A DNA stretch of 13,190 nucleotides from Magnetococcales bacterium (lineage in GTDB: Bacteria; Pseudomonadota; Magnetococcia; Magnetococcales; DC0425bin3), in the NCBI GenBank assembly GCA_015229045.1, contig JADGCJ010000045.1:11179-24368 (forward strand), written 5' to 3'. A program made the translations under genes and the position numbers. Of this stretch, positions 6,819-13,190 are shown one piece after another. The notes beneath the pieces were generated by a model. The model was not told the DNA's origin and made no database searches. It saw only the letters and a program-made list of their open reading frames with translations. Position 1 is the stretch's first letter. Every line of letters starts with the position of its first letter.

Positions 6819-8357
6819 GTGGAGATAAGGTGGTCAAAGGCAGCGCATGGCTTTCATCAGGCAACCTATCCGAACAAAAAATATCGGCTGTTTGTCACCC
6901 TTGTTCAGGAGATTGTGGTCGGTGGGAAAACGGAAGAGCGCCTGATACCTCTTGGTCGTGTCGATGTCGAAGAGACGATCGATGGCAGCCTGAATTTTTT
7001 GTTTGGCAGCCAGATTGCCTTCTGGCCAGGGGTCCACAAGAAACTTCAGGAGATTGAGGCATCGCCGGAGGAGGTGGAGAAGATTGTTGCTTCCATAGCG
7101 ACCAGGATCCCCCCCCCGCCGAAGGATCAACCTCGTCCGCTGATCATACGTGGGTCTCGCGTCAGCTCCCTGTTGCTGTTTCTGGCCCTCTTTTTGGCAG
7201 GAAACGTCGGTGCGGAACAAAAGGTCTGGTTTGTGCAGCCCGTGGCCCTCCCGGCCAGCAGGCTGGAGAGCATCCGACTGGCCACCGACAGGAAGTGTGG
7301 CCCGGAACAGGTGTTGGTGGAGGAGTTTTTTTCTGTAGCCACCTACGATCTCGCCGAGCTGCTCATGGTGCGTGAGTCCGAGGTTGGTCGCATCACCCGT
7401 CAACCTGTGCAGTGGGCCGATGCCAATGGCCGTATCGTCCATGCCTACTGTGCCGAGCGTACTCTCGATACCTCTGTCAAAACCTGGTTTTTACGTTATG
7501 ACGGCCATGCAACTCCGCCCCTTGGTTATCGTATCCAACTCAAGGAGCGCACCGTCGAAGGTCCGGCGACCCCTTTGCTGCCGGTGCATCGCAAGACCCG
7601 CTACCAGCAGTTTGTGGTCAAGGAACACCCCGAGAATGGCACCTGCTGTTGGCACTATCTCTATGCCTATTACTCTCCGCCAACGGATGAAACAATGACC
7701 TCCTTGTCGATTCCCCTTACCTTCAAGGAGGCCCCACCGGCAGGAAGTTACATCTATTTTCAATTTCATGCCGCCATCAACGGTACCAAATTTTACTTTG
7801 GGTTGCAGACCGATCTCTTCAAAAAGGGACAGGTACAAGGCCCAGGTGTCATTTTTTCTCGTTGGGATACCCAGGATTCTGCCGATTTTCAGGTCGTACC
7901 CGAAGGTTATGCCGAAATTGGCGCCCATGAAGGGCGTTTTGTCGGTGTGCGCCGGGTGGTTGCCTGGGGAACCGGCCAGTGGACTTTAAACCTGGCCGTT
8001 CGTGACCAGAAAGAGGTACAAGATCCGGAACATGTCTGGCTGGATATGACCCTCGGGTACAACGACGAGAAAAAAACGCCTCCGCTGGCTGTTGGTTCCC
8101 TGCGCTTTCCTGGTCGCGCGGCCCGTTTGACAAAAGATATAACCGTAGTCGCCGAAAGCTATGCGTTCAACTCCGGACTCCGCGCCAACGTCTGGCAGTT
8201 GCCGAAGTTTGATCTCGTTGTGCAAACGCCGCTATTCAACGGAAAACCCCTCGTCAAACCACCCCGGATCACCTATCCGGCGGATACGCCCCGCGTCGTC
8301 GAGGCTGTCGTGCAAAACGGTGGGATACGTATTCACCGGGAGGGTTTGTTGCCGTAG
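6819..8357 (+). CDS. membrane-anchored protein: small cytoplasmic N-terminal domain, internal signal-anchor, large exported domain
   Basis: Of 512 residues, 1-105 are soluble: KYRLFVTLVQEIVVGGKTEE, then RLIPLGRVDVEE, then ...VHKKLQEIEASPEEVEKIVA and RIPPPPKD. This resembles small hypothetical proteins of the pattern 'LVE.yr..gk.rqr.i.yLG...', often found near mobile genes; that likeness is from memory. Residues 115-130 (VSSLLLFLALFLAGNV) are hydrophobic, preceded by RGSR, and end near VGA-EQ, a possible signal peptidase site. Residues 133-512 would then be periplasmic; they are rich in aromatic residues and beta-strand-like. The stretch FYFGLQTDLFKKG..GVIFSRWDTQDS recalls DUF3472-type domains, a tentative match. 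No in-frame ATG stands just before the hydrophobic stretch, so either the protein is a type II membrane protein or two genes have been fused. Function unknown. A 94-base gap precedes it and an intergenic repeat follows. Confidence 0.7.
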   Translation: MEIRWSKAAHGFHQATYPNKKYRLFVTLVQEIVVGGKTEERLIPLGRVDVEETIDGSLNFLFGSQIAFWPGVHKKLQEIEASPEEVEKIVASIATRIPPPPKDQPRPLIIRGSRVSSLLLFLALFLAGNVGAEQKVWFVQPVALPASRLESIRLATDRKCGPEQVLVEEFFSVATYDLAELLMVRESEVGRITRQPVQWADANGRIVHAYCAERTLDTSVKTWFLRYDGHATPPLGYRIQLKERTVEGPATPLLPVHRKTRYQQFVVKEHPENGTCCWHYLYAYYSPPTDETMTSLSIPLTFKEAPPAGSYIYFQFHAAINGTKFYFGLQTDLFKKGQVQGPGVIFSRWDTQDSADFQVVPEGYAEIGAHEGRFVGVRRVVAWGTGQWTLNLAVRDQKEVQDPEHVWLDMTLGYNDEKKTPPLAVGSLRFPGRAARLTKDITVVAESYAFNSGLRANVWQLPKFDLVVQTPLFNGKPLVKPPRITYPADTPRVVEAVVQNGGIRIHREGLLP

Positions 8358-8413
8358 AACCTTGCCCAATATTGAAAGAAAGACGTAACCATTCAGCACC
8401 CGGCAACGAATCG

Positions 8414-8510
8414 GGGTCCAGGGGGCTGGCGACCGGACAGGTCCAGGACGGAGTCCTGGTGGGGTTTGGGGCGAAGCCCTGACAAAGGCTTTCATGTCCA
8501 GGCCTTTCTT
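8414..8510. repeat. GC-rich intergenic hairpin repeat
   Basis: The gap between the 512-residue protein and the kinase gene contains three hairpins in a row: CCAGGAC-GGA-GTCCTGG (8443-8459, seven perfect pairs), GGGC-GAA-GCCC (8469-8479), and AAAGGC/GCCTTT (8484-8489 with 8502-8507). Their wording (GGTCCAGGACGGAGTCCTGG, GGGGCGAAGCCCTG) is like dispersed intergenic palindromes common in Alphaproteobacteria and Magnetococcus-like genomes; this comparison is from memory. No T-run follows, so it is not a classical terminator, though it may stabilise mRNA ends. No coding potential is seen in 8358-8604. Confidence 0.55.
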
Positions 8511-8604
8511 GTAGGGGGTACATGGGCAGTTACAAAAAAACGACGCATCCCGACATGGATTTGGTTGACCAGTTGGTTATGTGTGGAACGGGCCGTGGTT
8601 TGTC

Positions 8605-10524
8605 ATGCACAGCGAAGAAAAAATTGCCAAGGAGAGCGAAAAAAAAGAGACAGGTATCGCGCTTGCCGATGCGGCGCGATTGATCGGTCACTTCACCCCC
8701 CATTATCGTGTCGTTCGTTCGCTGGGCAGGGGTGGGTTTGGCCATGTGTTTCTGGCCGAAGACGACCTGAAAAAGGTTGCCGTCAAGATCATCCCCCTGG
8801 CTTTCCGCAGATCGGGTCCATCCGGTGTTGTCATGGACAACCAGGAGAATGCCATCATTGATTGGGTGCAGCTGAAAAATTATTGGACGTCTTTGAACCA
8901 CGCCAGTCTGGTGCGCATTCGGGACTATTTTCAGTTCCAGGAGACCGATCCGGACGCCTCGGTGACACTCTATGGCCTTGTCTACATGGACTACTGGCCC
9001 TGGCAACTGGAAGGGTGCATCAAGCATCTCCAGAAGGAGAAATGCTACACCCCGGCGCGAAAACGTGCCCTGCTCCTCAACCTGGCAGAATCCTTACATC
9101 GATTCCACCAGGAGACGGGTCTTTTGGTCACCGATCTGAAATCGGCCCATTTTTTATTCCAGCAGTGTCGGCAGGGGCCTTTGCTTCCGGGTGTGATCGA
9201 TGTGGGTGGCCTGTATCCCGGTGATGCGGCGGATCGTTCCCGGGGGGTGGACATCACCCCCACCTTCATGGCTCCTGAACTTGTCGACAAGAAGACATCG
9301 CACATCGACGAAACCGTGCTTGTCTACAGCTTTGGTCTCATGGGCTTTTTCATTTTGGAGGGGAGTTTTCTCTTCCATGAGGTGCCCACTGCCGATCCGC
9401 TTTGTCTGGCCATTCGCAAGCACCACGGAGCCAACTGGTCGCCGGAGGTGCGCCAGAGCATGCCGGATTGCGTGGCCATCATCGAGCATTGCCTGCGGGA
9501 GGATCCCCGGCAACGACTCCCCACCTTCGCGGCCCTTGTCACTGCGTTGCAACGCGAGCGCGATGCCGCGCGTGACCGGGGGCAGGCAGCCAACATCTCC
9601 CTGGTCAAGGCGACGCTTCCCAGGGTTGACTCCTTGCCCGTGCCGGGTACCGTCTGGCGTGAGCCGGTTGCCGGTCTGGAACTGGTGTGGATCCCGCCTG
9701 GCACCTTCATGATGGGTCAGTCTGACGACGAGAAAGAGTTGCTCACCAAAGCGTTTGGCGAGAAACGCTACGCCGACTGGTTTGCCCAGGAGTTGCCGCG
9801 CCATCGCGTGGAGCTCGACGGCTTCTGGATGGGTCGTGTGCCCGTGACACGGAGTCAATGGCAGCAGTTTGCCGAGGAGTCTCTTCATCTGACCCGTGCC
9901 GAAAAGATGGGCTTTGCTGTCGGCATGGGAAACAAAGGGTGGGGAAAACAGGAAAATATCAATTGGCTGCACCCCGGTTTCAAGCAGGATGACTCCCACC
10001 CGGCGGTCTGCCTCAGCTGGTTTGATGCCCAGGCCTTTGTCGCCTGGCTGAGTCAAAATTCGGGCGTGACCTATACTCTGCCCACCGAGGCCCAGTGGGA
10101 GTACGCCTGCCGCGCCGGGACGGAAACCCCCTTTCACTTCGGTGCCATGCTCCATACTGATTTTTGCAACACCAACGCCAGTGGGGTTTTTGCCGCCGCA
10201 GAGAAGAGAGAGAGACGCCGGGGGACGACCCCGGTGGGCATGTTTCCGGCCAATGCCTTTGGTCTGCACGACATGCACGGCAATGTCTGGGAGTGGTGTG
10301 ACGATGCCTACGACAGCCACATGTACAGCAAACCCGCAGCAAGCCAGAAAAATCCCTGCTGCCGTGAGCAGAGGCCCTACCGGGTGCGACGCGGTGGTGC
10401 CTGGATCTTTGAACCTGCCTATCTGCGTTCCAGCTATCGCAGTCAAAGTTTTCCTGATCAAAGCTCGGCAGATGGTGGCTTTCGTCTGGTGACCACCCTG
10501 GCTGAGGAGGCACCAAGGCGCTAA
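8605..10524 (+). CDS. Ser/Thr protein-kinase-like domain fused to an FGE-sulfatase (SUMF1-like) domain
   Basis: Numbered from the ATG at 8605 (639 residues; a GTG at 8581 would add 8). Kinase-like domain, about 33-315: glycine loop LGRGGFGHV (40-48), AVK with Lys61, catalytic loop VTDLKSAH (Asp177, Lys179), DVG (199-201) and APE (223-225). It deviates from active Hanks kinases: HRD is VTD, the Mg-binding Asn is His182, DFG is DVG, and the helix-F Asp is Leu. Weak or absent kinase activity is possible. FGE-fold domain, about 351-630: WIPPGTFMMG, PTEAQWEYACRAGT, MHGNVWEWCDD, RRGGAW (595-600) and GGFRLV. The active-site Cys pair of formylglycine-generating enzymes is missing (the stretch reads AYLRSSYR), so this is more likely a binding or structural C-type-lectin-like domain. 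No signal peptide or membrane segment is seen. Kinase-FGE fusions are known in several phyla; the role here is unknown. Confidence 0.85.
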   Translation: MHSEEKIAKESEKKETGIALADAARLIGHFTPHYRVVRSLGRGGFGHVFLAEDDLKKVAVKIIPLAFRRSGPSGVVMDNQENAIIDWVQLKNYWTSLNHASLVRIRDYFQFQETDPDASVTLYGLVYMDYWPWQLEGCIKHLQKEKCYTPARKRALLLNLAESLHRFHQETGLLVTDLKSAHFLFQQCRQGPLLPGVIDVGGLYPGDAADRSRGVDITPTFMAPELVDKKTSHIDETVLVYSFGLMGFFILEGSFLFHEVPTADPLCLAIRKHHGANWSPEVRQSMPDCVAIIEHCLREDPRQRLPTFAALVTALQRERDAARDRGQAANISLVKATLPRVDSLPVPGTVWREPVAGLELVWIPPGTFMMGQSDDEKELLTKAFGEKRYADWFAQELPRHRVELDGFWMGRVPVTRSQWQQFAEESLHLTRAEKMGFAVGMGNKGWGKQENINWLHPGFKQDDSHPAVCLSWFDAQAFVAWLSQNSGVTYTLPTEAQWEYACRAGTETPFHFGAMLHTDFCNTNASGVFAAAEKRERRRGTTPVGMFPANAFGLHDMHGNVWEWCDDAYDSHMYSKPAASQKNPCCREQRPYRVRRGGAWIFEPAYLRSSYRSQSFPDQSSADGGFRLVTTLAEEAPRR

Positions 10525-10532
10525 CATGGCAC

Positions 10533-10557
10533 GAGTGGGAGACGCCTCCCTCCACTC
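10533..10557 (+). other. intergenic hairpin between kinase/FGE and glycosyltransferase genes
   Basis: GAGT-GGGAG (10533-10541) pairs with CTCCC (10546-10550) and ACTC (10554-10557), nine base pairs with a TCC bulge and an ACGC loop. No T-run follows, so it is not a good intrinsic terminator. It may be an mRNA-processing or attenuating structure between two genes of one transcript. Confidence 0.35.
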
Positions 10558-10622
10558 TCCGGCCACAAGGGACGATCCACGCTTCGTTCGGCACCCTATT
10601 TACAGAAACGAGGAGACCAACC

Positions 10623-12215
10623 ATGAGTTCGGAGCAACTTCCCAGGATTTTTGTTTCCGTCGCCAGTTATCGCGACGCCGATTGCATCCGAACGTTGACC
10701 GACCTCTTCGCCAAGGCACGCCACCCGGAGCGGGTGTATGTCGGCGTCTTGTGGCAGGTTGCCCCCGAAGATGACGGAACCCTTACCCAAAGACCCGAAG
10801 CGTGGCAATTACACGTGCGGGGCGAAATCGTCGATGCCGGAAAGAGCATGGGGGTGTGCTGGGCGCGGCACCGCATCCAAAAGCACTTCTGGGAGGGTGA
10901 GCCATACTATTTCCAGATTGACAGTCACAGCCGCTTTGATCCGGAATGGGACGAACGGCTGCTGGCCATGTTGCGCCTGGCCCCTTCGGAACAACCTGTT
11001 CTCTCTACCCATCCCCATGAGTTCAAGCAGCCGGACCAGTTGATGAAGGTCGGTCTGCCGATCATGAAGGCAGGTCGTTTCGACGACAACGGCATCCTGA
11101 TGCCCGACGCCAAACTGCACTCCCTGGAAAATCCTCCTGCCCTGCCCATGTACTCTCCTTTCATCGGTGCCGGGTTTGTCTTTGCCCCGTCGTCGATCAT
11201 CGAAAAAGTCCCCTATGACCCCTTTCTCTATTTTCAGGGTGAAGAGATCAACCTCTCGGTTCGCCTCTGGACCTGGGGTTACGACATTTTCAGCCCCAAC
11301 GACGTGCTGGTCTATCACGACTATGCCAACAATGTGCGGCGGCGACACTGGGATGACCATATCGATTGGCCCCGAATCAACAGCCGCTCCTTTGCCCGGT
11401 TGCACCACCTGCTCAATGTCCAGAAGAGTGCCGATCCTGAAACCATTCAACAGTTGGAACTCTACTCGCTGGGCAATGTGCGTACTCTGGAAGAGTATGA
11501 AACCTTTGCCGATATTGACTTTCGCAAGCGGCACATCGGCATCCGTGCCACCGATGCCCTTTTTCCCACGCCTCCTTCCACCCAACGTGACACGGTCGCC
11601 ATGCGGTACTGTTTCACCAGCATTTACGATCACAACCACTGGCAGTCACCTGAGACCCGCAGTGGGCCTGGCTCCGCACCCCAGGTCACGGCCACCCTGC
11701 GCGACAATCTGTCGGCGCTCTGGCAAGAGCTGAACATTCGCACCGTGGTGGATGCCGGTTGCGGGGATGTGCGCTGGTTGGAGGCGATCACGAGCGGTCT
11801 TGGTCTTTATCTGGGGTTTGACCTTGTTGAAAAATTGATCAACAACAATCGCATCATATACGGTGGTCGCAAAAACCATTTTTTCAATACCGCCGACATC
11901 ACGCAGGATACTCTGCCCCAGGGAGATATTCTCCTGTGTCGAAACACCTTGACCCATCTTCCCAATGCCCTGGTCCAGGCGGCCTTGGCCAGGTTCTGGG
12001 CCAGCGGGTCGCGCTATTTCCAGGCTACCACCTTTCCTGGTGTCGTCAACGCCGATATCGAACCCGGCCATTGGCGCAAGACCGATTTGACGGCTCCTCC
12101 TTTCTCCCTGCCGCCTCCCTTGAGGATGGTGCAGGATGGCGACAGCAGCAACGGTTGCTACCAGGGCGTGTGGGCAATCGCCGATATCCAGGGTGTCGCA
12201 GACGGGATCTCCTGA
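10623..12215 (+). CDS. GT60-type polypeptide GlcNAc-transferase fused to a class I SAM methyltransferase
   Basis: The 530-residue protein has two domains. Residues 8-260 match the glycosyltransferase family first known from Dictyostelium Skp1 modification: RIFVSVASYRDADCIRTLTD (8-27), VYVGVLWQ (38-45), the metal-binding DSH in FQIDSHSRFD (97-106), PFIGAGFVFAPS (179-190) and GEEINLSVRLWTWGYD (206-221). Characterised relatives transfer GlcNAc from UDP-GlcNAc to hydroxyproline or threonine of proteins. Residues 335-520 are a class I methyltransferase: VVDAGCGD (375-382), a GFDLV strand, LLCRNTLTHL (437-446), and the APPFSLPPPLR ending seen in a common bacterial subgroup. It would methylate the sugar or another part of the glycan. 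The ATG has GAGGAG 7 bases upstream. No signal peptide, so it acts in the cytoplasm, before export of any protein substrate. The next gene, 161 bases on, encodes a Thr/Pro-repeat protein. Domain calls are firm; the substrate is inference. Confidence 0.88.
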   Translation: MSSEQLPRIFVSVASYRDADCIRTLTDLFAKARHPERVYVGVLWQVAPEDDGTLTQRPEAWQLHVRGEIVDAGKSMGVCWARHRIQKHFWEGEPYYFQIDSHSRFDPEWDERLLAMLRLAPSEQPVLSTHPHEFKQPDQLMKVGLPIMKAGRFDDNGILMPDAKLHSLENPPALPMYSPFIGAGFVFAPSSIIEKVPYDPFLYFQGEEINLSVRLWTWGYDIFSPNDVLVYHDYANNVRRRHWDDHIDWPRINSRSFARLHHLLNVQKSADPETIQQLELYSLGNVRTLEEYETFADIDFRKRHIGIRATDALFPTPPSTQRDTVAMRYCFTSIYDHNHWQSPETRSGPGSAPQVTATLRDNLSALWQELNIRTVVDAGCGDVRWLEAITSGLGLYLGFDLVEKLINNNRIIYGGRKNHFFNTADITQDTLPQGDILLCRNTLTHLPNALVQAALARFWASGSRYFQATTFPGVVNADIEPGHWRKTDLTAPPFSLPPPLRMVQDGDSSNGCYQGVWAIADIQGVADGIS

Positions 12216-12376
12216 TGGTGACAGATTTTATGGAAAACCTATAACCAATGGCTTATGGAAATAGGTGAAAATAGTAGATAGCATGCACAATGCCTCGGTG
12301 TGGGTGAAGACAGGTCCATGACGGGTGCTGTGACCAGAGTGTGACGATGATTGGGTAACCGGGAGGGTTTTTCAAA

Positions 12377-13190
12377 ATGGCTGAAGACGTTCAAAATAAT
12401 ATGACTGCCGAACAGAGGGAATCTGCACAGGTTCTCGATGATTTGACCTCCCTTAGTCAGCCCAACTCCGTAGAGTCGGGGCCGAGTGATGCGATCGAAC
12501 AGGCAGGTCGCATCGAGACTGCCGATCACTCCGATCTGGCGAACCTGCAGCCCAACCACCTGAACTTTGAGCCTCCTGCCCGTGACGTGCCGCAGGGTGC
12601 TCCCGATCCTCGTGGCATTGGTATCGTTGCGGACCAGGCTGCTCCCATTCCGACCGTGCCGCCGATTGGCAATCCCAATGGCCAGGCCCAGGAGCCGGTT
12701 CCACCACCGCCGACCGGCATCCCTGTCTACGAGCCGATCAAATTTGTTCCTCCGGGGCAGTTGGCTCCCGATGGTCAACCCGTGGCACCAGAACGGATAG
12801 AACCAACTCCTCTGCCTGCGACCCGCCCGGATGCGGTGCCTGAGGCCGGGCCAGTCAGGGCCGGGCCAGAAATAACGCAACCTCCTGCTACCAATCCACC
12901 GACGCCTGAGCCGACGCCAGCGCCGACCGAGTTGCCCGTTGCACCGACGCCTGAGCCGACCGAGCCGCCTGTGACGACGGCGCCACCCGTGACGACCGAG
13001 CCGCCGGTGACGACCGAGCCTCCGGTAACGACCGAGCCTCCGGTAACGACGGCCCCACCCGTGACGACCGAGCCTCCGGTAACGACCGAGCCTCCTGTGA
13101 CGACGGCGCCACCCGTGACGACCGAGCCTCCGGTAACGACCGAGCCTCCGGTAACGACCGAGCCTCCTGTGACGACGGCGCCACCCGTGA
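12377..13190 (+). CDS. Pro/Thr-rich mucin-like repeat protein (partial, C-terminus off the right edge)
   Basis: An open frame of 271 residues runs from the ATG at 12377 to the edge. GGGAGGG at 12361-12367 is a suitable Shine-Dalgarno. The N-terminus (MAEDVQNNMTAEQRESAQ) is hydrophilic with no signal peptide. Residues about 25-165 are Pro-, Asp- and Glu-rich (for example EPVPPPPTGIPVYEP and PPGQLAPDGQPVAPE). Then comes PTPEPTPAPTELPVAPTPEP and, from residue 199, the hexapeptide VTTEPP or VTTAPP, 12 complete copies before the edge. Such a start, without a Sec signal, is common in very large type I secreted adhesins where a disordered linker leads into beta-sandwich repeats; whether that is so here depends on sequence beyond the window. 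Thr- and Pro-dense repeats are typical targets of O-glycosylation, and the gene just upstream encodes a GT60-type transferase. No promoter could be assigned in 12216-12376. Confidence 0.8.
   Translation, partial: MAEDVQNNMTAEQRESAQVLDDLTSLSQPNSVESGPSDAIEQAGRIETADHSDLANLQPNHLNFEPPARDVPQGAPDPRGIGIVADQAAPIPTVPPIGNPNGQAQEPVPPPPTGIPVYEPIKFVPPGQLAPDGQPVAPERIEPTPLPATRPDAVPEAGPVRAGPEITQPPATNPPTPEPTPAPTELPVAPTPEPTEPPVTTAPPVTTEPPVTTEPPVTTEPPVTTAPPVTTEPPVTTEPPVTTAPPVTTEPPVTTEPPVTTEPPVTTAPPV
12971..13190 (+). repeat. in-frame tandem 18-bp repeat (VTTxPP), 12 units, continuing past the edge
   Basis: Units begin every 18 bases from 12971 to 13169, with 4 bases of a further unit at the edge. The fourth residue is Ala (A) or Glu (E); the order is A EEE A EE A EEE A, a higher-order repeat of 72, 54 and 72 bases. 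Codons vary (GTG/GTA, CCT/CCG), and units 7-8 match 11-12 exactly, pointing to duplication of blocks. An earlier imperfect repeat, ACCGACGCCTGAGCCGAC, occurs at 12898-12915 and 12943-12960. Confidence 0.95.

Noticed and set aside
10383..10500. Variable region of a diversity-generating retroelement target in the FGE-fold C-terminus
   Set aside because: FGE/C-lectin folds are frequent targets, but no reverse transcriptase or template repeat is in the window, and the region lacks the AAC-rich codons expected of adenine mutagenesis.
9154..10566. 470-codon minus-strand frame over the kinase/FGE gene, and similar ones at 2834-3820 and 10809-11639
   Set aside because: Same antisense-register effect opposite well-supported genes; no motifs and no start signals.
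12237..12266. Inverted repeat ACCTAT/ATAGGT after the GT60 gene as a terminator
   Set aside because: Six A/T-rich pairs around an 18-base loop with no T-run; too weak to call.
12971..13190. CRISPR array
   Set aside because: The 18-bp units are directly adjacent without spacers, stay in frame and encode VTTxPP.

Overview
The window looks like chromosomal DNA of a moderately GC-rich, motile proteobacterium. It has chemotaxis-type coupling machinery, a small outer-membrane-type lipoprotein and a fully bacterial tRNA-Lys. The mix of a CheW protein, a kinase/FGE-fold fusion, GC-rich intergenic hairpin repeats and a Pro/Thr-repeat protein reminds me of magnetotactic Magnetococcales-like or related deep-branching proteobacteria. 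That is an impression, not a demonstrated placement. No phage, transposase, integrase or CRISPR machinery is visible.

Layout. The left part (1-1648) is read on the minus strand: a small lipoprotein with its own terminator, then a coiled-coil membrane-anchored protein that overlaps by ATGA a CheW-domain protein with a long Pro/Glu-rich tail, cut by the left edge. A 306-base divergent region (1649-1954) carries three 10-bp tandem repeats whose GATC sites are spaced about one helical turn apart and overlap the likely lipoprotein promoter. From 1955 everything is read on the plus strand: an APS-kinase-like P-loop protein, tRNA-Lys(CTT), a NodU/CmcH-type carbamoyltransferase, a large SGNH-hydrolase-like protein, a GTG-started membrane-anchored protein of unknown function, an intergenic hairpin repeat, a Ser/Thr-kinase-like/FGE-fold fusion, a GT60-type glycosyltransferase fused to a class I methyltransferase, and the start of a Pro/Thr-rich repeat protein cut by the right edge.

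How the genes may work together. The APS-kinase-like protein, carbamoyltransferase, SGNH protein and GT60-methyltransferase would all fit decoration of a glycan or glycoprotein by phosphorylation/sulfation, carbamoylation, (de)acylation, GlcNAc transfer and methylation. The most suggestive link is at the right edge. A GT60-type enzyme, a family whose characterised members transfer GlcNAc to hydroxyproline or threonine of polypeptides, lies 161 bases upstream of a mucin-like protein made of PPVTTE/PPVTTA units. My main hypothesis is a bacterial mucin-type O-glycosylation cassette with its own substrate. The kinase/FGE-fold protein and the membrane-anchored protein upstream may belong to the same surface system, but the sequence does not show it.
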